DNA from: Lachnospiraceae bacterium
GTDB lineage: Bacteria > Bacillota > Clostridia > Lachnospirales > Lachnospiraceae
Direction of reading: 5' to 3'
DNA: 40,109 bases
Assembly: GCA_900199595.1 (NCBI GenBank)
Contig: FZRB01000027.1
Span: forward strand, 1-40,109
Each line of letters begins with the position of its first letter. The stretch's first letter is position 1. The translations under genes were made by a program, and so were the position numbers. The notes below the pieces were generated by a model. It was not told the DNA's origin. It ran no database searches and saw nothing but the letters and a program-made list of their open reading frames with translations. This document shows positions 6,240 through 14,037 of the stretch, one piece after another.

Positions 6240-8726
6240 ATGAGACTTTCATTTTCTACGCACGGCTGGTGCGATAAAGAGTGGGATATTCTGGTTGAGT
6301 CAGCTGCGATCAACGGTATTTCAGGTATTGAAATAGCAAGTGACCAATGTGATGTTTATTCACAAGACGGAGGTCCATTCCATAAATATAATATTACGGC
6401 AACTATCAGAGATTTAAGAGAAAAGGGTATTGCTGTGGCAGTGCTTAACTCGGGATGCGATATGGCATCCGCTGCCCTTTCCGTAAAGGCTGAGGAGGAA
6501 ATCATTTCCAGAATAAAGCTTGCACAGTCCCTTTCGGTAAAGTATGTTATTTTATTCGGTGCTAAGGGTGGAAGCGTTGATATTTCCAGGAACGTGATAA
6601 GTAAGGTTCTTCCCGAAGCGAGAAAAAGGGGTATAACCCTTCTGGTAAAAACCAGCGGAATGTATTCAAATACAGCACTTCTGAAGGAGCTGCTTGATGG
6701 ATTTGCTTGTGATGATCTCGGAGCCAGCTGGAACATATATGCTCCGTATCGTGAGTTTAATGAAGATCCTCAGACAACTATCCAGAATCTGGGTGCATAT
6801 GTAAGACATGTACATGTATGTGATTCCAAGGAATCCCATGGTGACTTAAAGCATGCACTTGTAGGTGAGGGAGATCTGCCTATACCTGAGATGATGACAG
6901 CTCTTGCTTCTATAAATTATGATGGTTTCATGTCACTCAGATGGGATCCTTTATGGATTCCGGGACTTGATGATCTTGATGTTATTCTGACACATTATGC
7001 TGCAACAATGAGCAGATACGGAAATACTGCCAGAAAGAAATCATATCTTTATGACAACAGAAGTCATACAGGAAATTATATATGGAAACATGATGATCTT
7101 ATAGACCTGACCTTCGGTCAGCTGCTTGATAAGGTGGTTGAGGAGTTTCCGGATCAGATAGCATTTAAGTATACAACACTGGATTATACCAAGACCTATA
7201 AGCAGTTCAGGGATGATGTTGATAAATTTGCCAAGACTCTACTTTCACTTGGGGTAAGACCGGGAAAGCAGGTTGCCATATGGGCAACTAATGTGCCTCA
7301 GTGGTTTATTACCTTCTGGGCAGTAACCAAGATAGGCGCTGTACTTGTTTCTGTTAATACTGCATATAAGATACATGAGATAGAATATCTGTTAAAGCAG
7401 AGTGATACTCATACACTGGTAATGATAGACGGTTGGAGAGATTCAGACTACCTTGCTACCATGAAGGAGCTTTGTCCTGAGATGAATGATATTAAACCGG
7501 GTGAACAGCTTCATTCCAAGAGACTGCCTTTCCTTCGTAATATCATTACAGTAGACTGCAGACTTCCGGGATGTCTGACCTGGGAGGAGTCGCTGCTTAG
7601 AGCAGAAAGTGTTCCAAATGAGGAACTTCAGAGGTATGCAGCAGCCGTTGATAAAAATGATGTCTGCAACATGCAGTACACCAGTGGCACCACCGGATTT
7701 CCAAAGGGTGTAATGCTTACCCATTATAATGTAGTAAATAACGGTAAATATATTGGAGATCATATGGATCTGTCTACTGCTGACCGTATGATGATACAGG
7801 TTCCTATGTTCCATTGCTTCGGAATGGTTCTTTCAATGACAGCGGGCATGACCCACGGAACAACTATATATCCGCTTCCGTATTTTTCACCAAAGCCTGC
7901 CCTTGAGTGCGTTCATAAGGAGAGAATTACGACCTTTAACGGTGTTCCGACCATGTTTATAGCAATGAACCAGCATCCTGATTTTGAAAAGACTGATTTT
8001 TCATCTGTCAGAACCGGTATCATGGCAGGTTCCAACTGTCCTGCAGAACTTATGAAGCAGGTTTCCGAGATAATGAATATGAAAGAAATAGTAAGTGTTT
8101 ACGGTCAGACCGAGTCAAGTCCGGGAGATACCATGAGCAGTTACTATGATCCGCTTGATGTTCGTACTGATACGGTAGGTTCAGCATTTGCAAATGTGGA
8201 ATGCAAGATCATAGATCCTGAAACAGGAGAGGATTGTCCTGTAGGTGTTGACGGAGAATTCGTAGCAAGAGGTTATAATATCATGAAGGGATATTATAAG
8301 ATGCCAAAAGCAACGGCAGAAACCATTGATAAGGACGGATGGCTTCATACCGGAGATCTTGCAAAGATGGACGAGAACGGAAATTACTATATCACAGGAC
8401 GTCTTAAGGATATGATAATCCGAGGCGGTGAAAATATCTATCCTAAGGAAATAGAAGAATTCATTTATACTCATCCGGGTGTAAAGGATGTACAGGTTAT
8501 CGGTGTTCCGGACAAGAGAATGGGTGAGGAGATAATGGCCTGCATAATCTTAAAAGAAGATGCGACCGTTACTGTTGAGGAAATGAAGGAATTCATAACA
8601 GCCTCTATTGCTCGTCACAAGGTTCCGAGATATATTGAGTTCATGGATGAATTCCCAATGAATGCAGCAGGAAAGATTCTAAAATATAAAATGAGAGAAG
8701 ATGCAGCAAAGCGCTTAGGTCTTTGA
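6240..8726 (+). CDS. Fusion: sugar-isomerase-like TIM barrel + AMP-forming acyl-CoA synthetase
   Basis: An 828-residue two-part protein. Residues 1-260 match the xylose-isomerase/AP-endonuclease-2 fold (STHGW start, GIEIAS with Glu31, HVHVCD at 190-195, GEGDLPI). The usual metal ligands are altered: Lys137 replaces the strand-end Glu, Asn165 and Tyr170 the D...H pair, and Arg234 the final Glu. Residues 285-828 form a complete adenylating enzyme with YTSGTTGFPKG (about 479-489), YGQTE, GWLHTGDLAKMDENG, GRLKDMIIRGGENIYP and catalytic Lys812 in NAAGKILK. The ligase resembles short/medium-chain fatty acyl-CoA synthetases and should make an acyl-CoA from acid, ATP and CoA. It starts 19 bases after the LeuA-like gene, so it is co-transcribed. 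Confidence 0.88.
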   Translation: MRLSFSTHGWCDKEWDILVESAAINGISGIEIASDQCDVYSQDGGPFHKYNITATIRDLREKGIAVAVLNSGCDMASAALSVKAEEEIISRIKLAQSLSVKYVILFGAKGGSVDISRNVISKVLPEARKRGITLLVKTSGMYSNTALLKELLDGFACDDLGASWNIYAPYREFNEDPQTTIQNLGAYVRHVHVCDSKESHGDLKHALVGEGDLPIPEMMTALASINYDGFMSLRWDPLWIPGLDDLDVILTHYAATMSRYGNTARKKSYLYDNRSHTGNYIWKHDDLIDLTFGQLLDKVVEEFPDQIAFKYTTLDYTKTYKQFRDDVDKFAKTLLSLGVRPGKQVAIWATNVPQWFITFWAVTKIGAVLVSVNTAYKIHEIEYLLKQSDTHTLVMIDGWRDSDYLATMKELCPEMNDIKPGEQLHSKRLPFLRNIITVDCRLPGCLTWEESLLRAESVPNEELQRYAAAVDKNDVCNMQYTSGTTGFPKGVMLTHYNVVNNGKYIGDHMDLSTADRMMIQVPMFHCFGMVLSMTAGMTHGTTIYPLPYFSPKPALECVHKERITTFNGVPTMFIAMNQHPDFEKTDFSSVRTGIMAGSNCPAELMKQVSEIMNMKEIVSVYGQTESSPGDTMSSYYDPLDVRTDTVGSAFANVECKIIDPETGEDCPVGVDGEFVARGYNIMKGYYKMPKATAETIDKDGWLHTGDLAKMDENGNYYITGRLKDMIIRGGENIYPKEIEEFIYTHPGVKDVQVIGVPDKRMGEEIMACIILKEDATVTVEEMKEFITASIARHKVPRYIEFMDEFPMNAAGKILKYKMREDAAKRLGL

Positions 8727-8761
8727 TGTAAAATATTTGGAATAGAAAGAAGGGAAGATAA

Positions 8762-11700
8762 ATGTCTTTTAATGAATTTAAACCGGGTGAGATGGTTACT
8801 ATGGATGGAAATGAGGCAGCAGCTTTTGTTGCATATCATTTCTCAGAGATAGCTGCAATATATCCTATAACTCCGTCGAGCCCTATGGCAGAATATACAG
8901 ATGAATGGTCTGCTAAAGGAAAACTGAACCGTTACGGACAGACTGTAAGTCTTGTTGAAATGCAGTCTGAAGCAGGTGCCATTGGTGCTGTTCACGGAGC
9001 AGTAACATCAGGCGCGTTTGCTACAAGCTTTACAAGTTCACAGGGTCTTATGCTTATGATACCTGTGCTTCATAGAATTTCAGGAGAGAGACTCCCTGCA
9101 GTACTTCATGTTGCTGCAAGAACAGTAGGAACTCACGGAATGAGTATTTTCGGAGATCATTCCGATGTAATGAACTGTCGTCAGACCGGATTTGCTCAGC
9201 TTTGTTCATCTTCTGTTCAGGAGGTTATGGACATAGCAGCTGTTGCGCATCTTGCTGCAGTGAAGTCAAGCATACCGTTTATGCACTTCTTTGATGGATT
9301 CCGTACCAGTCATGAGCTGGCAAAGGTTGAAGTTATAGATTATAAGAAACTTGACAGCCTGGTTGATGAGGACGCTGTAAGACGTTTCAGAGAGAATGCT
9401 CTTAATCCGGAGCATCCTATGCTTAGAAATACAGTACAGAACGGAGATGTATATTTCCAGACTAGAGAAGCAAATAATACGGATTATGCAAATCTTCCGA
9501 ATGTTGTTGAATCTTATCTTGAAGGTATCTCAAAGATAACAGGAAGAGAGTATCACACATTTAATTATTACGGAGCACCTGATGCAGACAGAGTTATAGT
9601 AGCTATGGGTTCGGTTGCAGGCGCAATATGTGAGACTGTTGATGCCCTTAATGCGGCAGGAGAGAAGGTCGGATTCGTAAATGTACATCTGTATCGTCCG
9701 TTCTCAATTGAGCATTTCCTTAATGCAATGCCGAAGACTGTTAAGAAGATTGCAGTACTCGATCGTTGTAAGGAAATGGGAAGTGCAGGAGAGCCTCTTT
9801 ACCAGGATGTCTGCACAGCTTATACAAATAAAGAGTCTGATGTTGTAATTGTAGGTGGCAGATATGGTCTTTCATCCAAGGATACAAGACCTGACCATAT
9901 AGCTGCTGTATATACAAATCTCAATCAGGATGAGCCTAAGAATTCATTTACAATCGGTATTGAGGATGATGTAACTCATCTCAGCCTTCCTATCGTGAAG
10001 GGCGCTGTAAAGAGACCAAAGCATATAACAGCATGTAAATTCTGGGGACTCGGAAGTGACGGTACAGTAGGTGCCAACAAGAACTCGGTTGATATCATTA
10101 ATTCGGCAACAAATAAATATGCTCAGGCATATTTTGAATATGATGCAAAGAAATCCTTCGGTGTTACAAAGTCACATCTTAAGTTTTCGGATAAGCCTAT
10201 TAAGGGAAGTTATCTTGTTCATTCAGCAGATTTCGTTGCCTGCTCAACTCAGCAGTTCATACTTGATTATGACATAGTGGATGATATCAAGGAGGGCGGA
10301 AGCTTCCTTCTTAATACAGGATGGACTCCTGAAGAGCTGAATGTGATGCTTCCTGCTAAGGTTCGTCGTTACCTCGCTGAAAAGGATATTAACTTTTATA
10401 CGATAGATGCTACAGCTATAGCTCAGGAGCTGGAGCTGGGCACACATACAAATGTCATACTTCAGGCAGCATTCTTTGCTATAGCAGGTATAATACCGAT
10501 AGAGGAAGCTGCAGAGTATCTGAAGGATGCTGTTAAGAAAACATATTTCAAAAAGGGTGAAACAATAGTCGGAAGAAATATTGCCGCTATTGAAAAAGGA
10601 CTCAGTGGATTCAGTAAGGTAGAAATACCGGCAGACTGGAAAAATGCAGCAGATGATGAGACTGAAAAGAAAGATGACCGTCCGGATGTTGTTAAGAATA
10701 TTCTGGAACCGCTTAATAAGCAGAAGGGTGATGAACTTCCGGTATCCGCATTTATCGACAGACAGAATGGTGCCATTGAAATGGGACTTACAGCATTTGA
10801 GAAAAGAAATATTGCTGTTCAGGTTCCTGTATGGGATGCGACTAAATGTGTACAGTGTAACAGATGTTCAATGGTATGCTCACATGCAGTTTTAAGACCA
10901 TACCTTTTAAATGAGGAAGAAGCCAAGGCTGCTCCTGAAGAAGTTGTTATGGTCGATGCAAAGGGTAAGGGCGTTGAAGATATGAAATATACACTTCAGT
11001 GCAGTACCGCAGACTGTACCGGCTGCCAGAGCTGTGTAAACAACTGTCCTACCGGTGCACTTACTATGCAGCCTGTTCCTGAGGTTGATCTTACATCATG
11101 GAATTACTGTCTTGGTCTTGATGATAAACCGGACTTCTTTGATCCATATTCAGTTAAGGGAAGCCAGTTCAGACGTCCGTTATTAGAGTTCTCGGCTGCA
11201 TGTGCAGGTTGTGGTGAGACAGTATATGCAAAACTCATGACACAGCTTTTCGGAGATCGTTGTTACTGGGCAAACGGAACAGGATGTTCACAGGCATGGG
11301 GAGCACCAATGCCGGGAATTCCTTATACAGTAAATAAAAAAGGCCATGGCGTTGCATGGGGCAACAGCTTGTTTGAGAATAATGCCGAGTATAGTCTTGG
11401 TATGTATCTCGCAATAAAGCAGCAAAGAGAAACAGAGAAGCTTCGTACTGAAAAACTTCTTGAAGTAACAGAAAATGAGGTGCTTAAAGAAGCAGCTAAT
11501 AACTGGATCAGTCTCTATGATGATTTTGATGCTTCCGTAAAGGCAAGCAATGACTATCTTGTTGCTTTGGAGGATTCTCTTAAGCAGGGATGCTCTAAAG
11601 AAGAATCAGATATCATTAATGAGATTCTTAAGGCAAAGGATCAGCTTACCAAGAAAACCTTCTGGATGTATGGTGGAGACGGCTGGGCATATGATATCGG

Positions 11701-12292
11701 CTTCGGAGGTCTTGACCATGTAATAGCATCGGGAGAAGATATAAATGTATTCGTTATTGATACAGAAGTTTATTCCAATACCGGAGGACAGTCCAGTAAG
11801 GCTACACCTCTGGGCGCAGTTGCAAAGTTTGCATCCAGCGGTAAGAAATCGCCAAAGAAGGATCTTGGATCGATGCTTATGACCTACGGAAATGTATATG
11901 TAGCGCAGGTTGCCATGGGTGCAAGTCCGGAGCAGCTCCTTAAGGCATTTAAAGAGGCAATGGCTCACAAGGGACCATCTGTAATCGTTGCATACACACC
12001 ATGTACCGCACATGGAATGAAGTGTGGTATGGGCGGAGCTCAGCAGGAGATGAAGAGAGCGGTTCAGGCAGGCTACTGGCTGCTTTGGAGATACAATCCG
12101 GAAACCGGCGAAATGCATCTTGATTCTAAGGAACCGGATACACCGCTAGAGGAATTCCTTGATGGTGAAGTTCGTTATAATCTTCTTAAGAGAACATTCC
12201 CGGAGAATGCAAAAGAACTTTTCGAAAAGAGTACAGATAGAGCAAAAGAAAGATACGAGAAATTCCTTGGAATGTCTACGGATCATAAATAA
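8762..12292 (+). CDS. nifJ: Pyruvate:ferredoxin (flavodoxin) oxidoreductase, homodimeric type
   Basis: A 1176-residue full-length PFOR with all domains fused. The pyruvate-binding domain has YPITPSSPM (34-42) and ARTVGTHGMSIFGDHSDV. The gamma domain follows. Two 4Fe-4S motifs are present: CVQCNRCSMVC starting at Cys696 and CTGCQSCVNNC starting at Cys752. The TPP domain has CAGCGE, a proximal cluster Cys and GDGWAYDIGFGGLDH...NTGGQSSK. The enzyme interconverts 2-oxoacid plus CoA with acyl-CoA, CO2 and reduced ferredoxin. The residues are canonical for pyruvate, but other 2-oxoacids cannot be excluded. The 35-base gap from the acyl-CoA ligase gene has a GAAGGGAAG ribosome binding site and no terminator, so it probably falls under the T-box. 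A strong terminator follows. Confidence 0.95.
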   Translation: MSFNEFKPGEMVTMDGNEAAAFVAYHFSEIAAIYPITPSSPMAEYTDEWSAKGKLNRYGQTVSLVEMQSEAGAIGAVHGAVTSGAFATSFTSSQGLMLMIPVLHRISGERLPAVLHVAARTVGTHGMSIFGDHSDVMNCRQTGFAQLCSSSVQEVMDIAAVAHLAAVKSSIPFMHFFDGFRTSHELAKVEVIDYKKLDSLVDEDAVRRFRENALNPEHPMLRNTVQNGDVYFQTREANNTDYANLPNVVESYLEGISKITGREYHTFNYYGAPDADRVIVAMGSVAGAICETVDALNAAGEKVGFVNVHLYRPFSIEHFLNAMPKTVKKIAVLDRCKEMGSAGEPLYQDVCTAYTNKESDVVIVGGRYGLSSKDTRPDHIAAVYTNLNQDEPKNSFTIGIEDDVTHLSLPIVKGAVKRPKHITACKFWGLGSDGTVGANKNSVDIINSATNKYAQAYFEYDAKKSFGVTKSHLKFSDKPIKGSYLVHSADFVACSTQQFILDYDIVDDIKEGGSFLLNTGWTPEELNVMLPAKVRRYLAEKDINFYTIDATAIAQELELGTHTNVILQAAFFAIAGIIPIEEAAEYLKDAVKKTYFKKGETIVGRNIAAIEKGLSGFSKVEIPADWKNAADDETEKKDDRPDVVKNILEPLNKQKGDELPVSAFIDRQNGAIEMGLTAFEKRNIAVQVPVWDATKCVQCNRCSMVCSHAVLRPYLLNEEEAKAAPEEVVMVDAKGKGVEDMKYTLQCSTADCTGCQSCVNNCPTGALTMQPVPEVDLTSWNYCLGLDDKPDFFDPYSVKGSQFRRPLLEFSAACAGCGETVYAKLMTQLFGDRCYWANGTGCSQAWGAPMPGIPYTVNKKGHGVAWGNSLFENNAEYSLGMYLAIKQQRETEKLRTEKLLEVTENEVLKEAANNWISLYDDFDASVKASNDYLVALEDSLKQGCSKEESDIINEILKAKDQLTKKTFWMYGGDGWAYDIGFGGLDHVIASGEDINVFVIDTEVYSNTGGQSSKATPLGAVAKFASSGKKSPKKDLGSMLMTYGNVYVAQVAMGASPEQLLKAFKEAMAHKGPSVIVAYTPCTAHGMKCGMGGAQQEMKRAVQAGYWLLWRYNPETGEMHLDSKEPDTPLEEFLDGEVRYNLLKRTFPENAKELFEKSTDRAKERYEKFLGMSTDHK

Positions 12293-12301
12293 AAAGAAAA
12301 G

Positions 12302-12333
12302 CCCCGGCGGAGTGGATGCTCCTCCGGGGTTTA
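12302..12333 (+). terminator. Rho-independent terminator after nifJ
   Basis: CCCCGG-C-GGAG (12302-12312) pairs with CTCC-T-CCGGGG (12319-12329) around a short loop, followed by TTT. It is GC-rich and stable although the T-run is short. It closes the metabolic operon. Confidence 0.85.
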
Positions 12334-12401
12334 AAACACTAATAATTATACATTTATCACTGTGATAGAAGCAGACTATGGTATATCAAGCAGGATAATT
12401 C

Positions 12402-12416
12402 TTAAGGACTCCTTAA
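12402..12416. repeat. Small palindrome in the intergenic region
   Basis: TTAAGG-ACT-CCTTAA is a perfect 6-bp dyad upstream of the lipoprotein gene. It may be an operator, but nothing nearby identifies a cognate regulator. Confidence 0.3.
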
Positions 12417-12489
12417 TATGTATGGTTATATAATCATTTACAGGATGACAAGTATGACATTTTTATGTGAATGAAAGGAATTCTTACAA

Positions 12490-12891
12490 ATGAAAAAATC
12501 AATGAAAAGATTAATGATGATGTTGTCGGTATTATTTATATTTGGACTTGCCGGATGTGGAAAGTATCAGTCTCATTATAAAGCGGTGATGCATGTACAG
12601 ACTAATACTTCCGATTCGGGGACCCTGAGCTTTAGTGAATTTGAGGGGACGGAATCATTTAAAATTAAATGTACAGATTCGGGGCAGAAGTTAAAGTATT
12701 CGGGTAAACTGGACAAGGGAAATGCTACTGTATATTATGATAATGGTGGTAAAAAAACGGAGCTTTTCAAGGTGAGTGCTGGTGAGGAAATCAATTCAAC
12801 CCTTGAAGGACTTGAAAAGGGAGATTTATATATCATATTTGAAACTGATGAAAAGTGTGAAGAAGGCAGCTTCAGTTTTGAAATTCTTTAA
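12490..12891 (+). CDS. Small lipoprotein of unknown function
   Basis: A 133-residue protein with a basic N-terminus (MKKSMKRLMMM), a hydrophobic core and lipobox LAGC (Cys23), so it should be lipidated and anchored to the outer face of the membrane. The mature part is Ser/Thr/Lys/Gly-rich and predicted to be beta-stranded (LSFSEFEGTESFKIKC, LKYSGKLDKGNATVYYDNGG), with two further Cys. No domain is recognised. A GAAAGGAA ribosome binding site precedes the ATG. The 3' end overlaps the end of the minus-strand gene by 20 bases. Confidence 0.75.
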   Translation: MKKSMKRLMMMLSVLFIFGLAGCGKYQSHYKAVMHVQTNTSDSGTLSFSEFEGTESFKIKCTDSGQKLKYSGKLDKGNATVYYDNGGKKTELFKVSAGEEINSTLEGLEKGDLYIIFETDEKCEEGSFSFEIL

Positions 12892-13435
12892 GGTCTTTCA
12901 CGATTTGAATTATATAAAATACACTCGGAATACACATGACAATCCATTTAAGGTCTAGCAGTGAATTTGCTGTGTCAGTTCTTTTGGTCTGTGAAAGAGT
13001 GATGTAGAAGTTTTCAAATACTGCATCACCAAAATTCTTAATCATTTCTGCATAGTTGAGAGTGGCGACATTGAACATTAGTGTAACATTTATGAAAAGT
13101 CCGATCATGAACACGATGTATGTCCACATATCAGGGTTTTTACAGAGTGTAAGCTTACTGAGTACAAGTGTACCAAATGAAAACAGTACCATATACATGC
13201 CGCTTCCAATGGTTGAGAAAGCCAGGAAGCTGCCATGGCTATTAACTGCATTCAGCAGAATAAAAACAAGTAATTTCTCATATAGTGCTGTGAGAAGAAT
13301 GAAATAAATGCATCCAAAGAAAACTGCCGGGGGCCAGTTCACAGCGTTCTTTTCTGCTCTATAACCATTCTTCAGGTCAAAAACGATTACAAGAAATCCT
13401 GTATATATAATAAATATAAGGATGTAGTGTAACAT
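12872..13435 (-). CDS. Multi-pass membrane protein of unknown function
   Basis: A 187-residue, strongly hydrophobic protein with about five predicted membrane helices: residues 3-20, 36-62, 72-92, 103-126 and 164-182. Charged loops contain EKNAVNWPP and a final KDLKEFQN. The ATG at 13435 has GAGGAG upstream on the minus strand. No conserved motif is recognised. The gene is convergent with the lipoprotein gene on its left and divergent from the lipoprotein on its right. A function in membrane transport or as an immunity-like protein would be guesswork. Confidence 0.7.
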   Translation of the reverse strand: MLHYILIFIIYTGFLVIVFDLKNGYRAEKNAVNWPPAVFFGCIYFILLTALYEKLLVFILLNAVNSHGSFLAFSTIGSGMYMVLFSFGTLVLSKLTLCKNPDMWTYIVFMIGLFINVTLMFNVATLNYAEMIKNFGDAVFENFYITLSQTKRTDTANSLLDLKWIVMCIPSVFYIIQIVKDLKEFQN

Positions 13436-13585
13436 TTTTTTCTCCTCTCATTTAGTCTCTTTTATTATACCCATTCATAACAGAATTGTCATATAAGAAT
13501 CTTTGTTGTATCATTCAATCATCAAGAAAAACAAATAGAAAGTGAATGGGCTGTTGTAAAGTATAGTGGGGTAGGAGAAGTAGTA

Positions 13586-13966
13586 ATGAAAAAAGTAATA
13601 CTGTTGCTTGTGGTAAGTTTGATAATGCTCTTTACGCTGTGTTCGTGCACGATAAAATCGGATAAAAAAATGAGCCAGAAGGAACTGGACAACATGAAGG
13701 CAGAATATGAAGAATACTTGAAGGAAAAATATCCGAATGAGACATTTACCGTAGAATTATGGGAAGAATATGGAAAGGATGTGGGCGGTGCTGGTCTACC
13801 GGATTATGAAGGATATCTCTTTCATTCTGTAATTACAGATTCCAAGGGAAATCATTTCAAAATTTTTGAAACAGGAACGTTAAGTGAAAAATATAATGAC
13901 GATTATCAGAAAGTGTTGGATGGAACAATAAAGTACGATGATAGGGGAGAAAGAGTCTTTGATTGA
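13586..13966 (+). CDS. Small lipoprotein of unknown function
   Basis: A 126-residue protein with a signal peptide and lipobox CSC (Cys21 in TLCSCTIKSDKK). The mature part has a helical KELDNMKAEYEEYLKEKYPN followed by a short alpha-beta region (FTVELWEEYGKD, YLFHSVITDSKGNHFKIFET) reminiscent of small PepSY/DUF-type exoproteins, but no family is assigned. GGAGAAG precedes the ATG. It lies 71 bases upstream of the beta-propeller gene and may be co-transcribed. Confidence 0.75.
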   Translation: MKKVILLLVVSLIMLFTLCSCTIKSDKKMSQKELDNMKAEYEEYLKEKYPNETFTVELWEEYGKDVGGAGLPDYEGYLFHSVITDSKGNHFKIFETGTLSEKYNDDYQKVLDGTIKYDDRGERVFD

Positions 13967-14037
13967 TTAATGCAACATTTATGGAGGGATAATACACTAT
14001 ACAGGTATAACTATATTTTTTTGAAGGGGTTATTTGT

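Noticed and set aside
11606-12118. 170-residue minus-strand ORF inside nifJ
   Set aside because: It is antisense to the conserved TPP domain of PFOR, has no family signature, and has no ribosome binding site.
13472-13550. CCCATTCA / TGAATGGG inverted repeat between divergent genes
   Set aside because: The arms are 63 bases apart and only 8 bases long, which is weak evidence for a shared operator in this AT-rich region.
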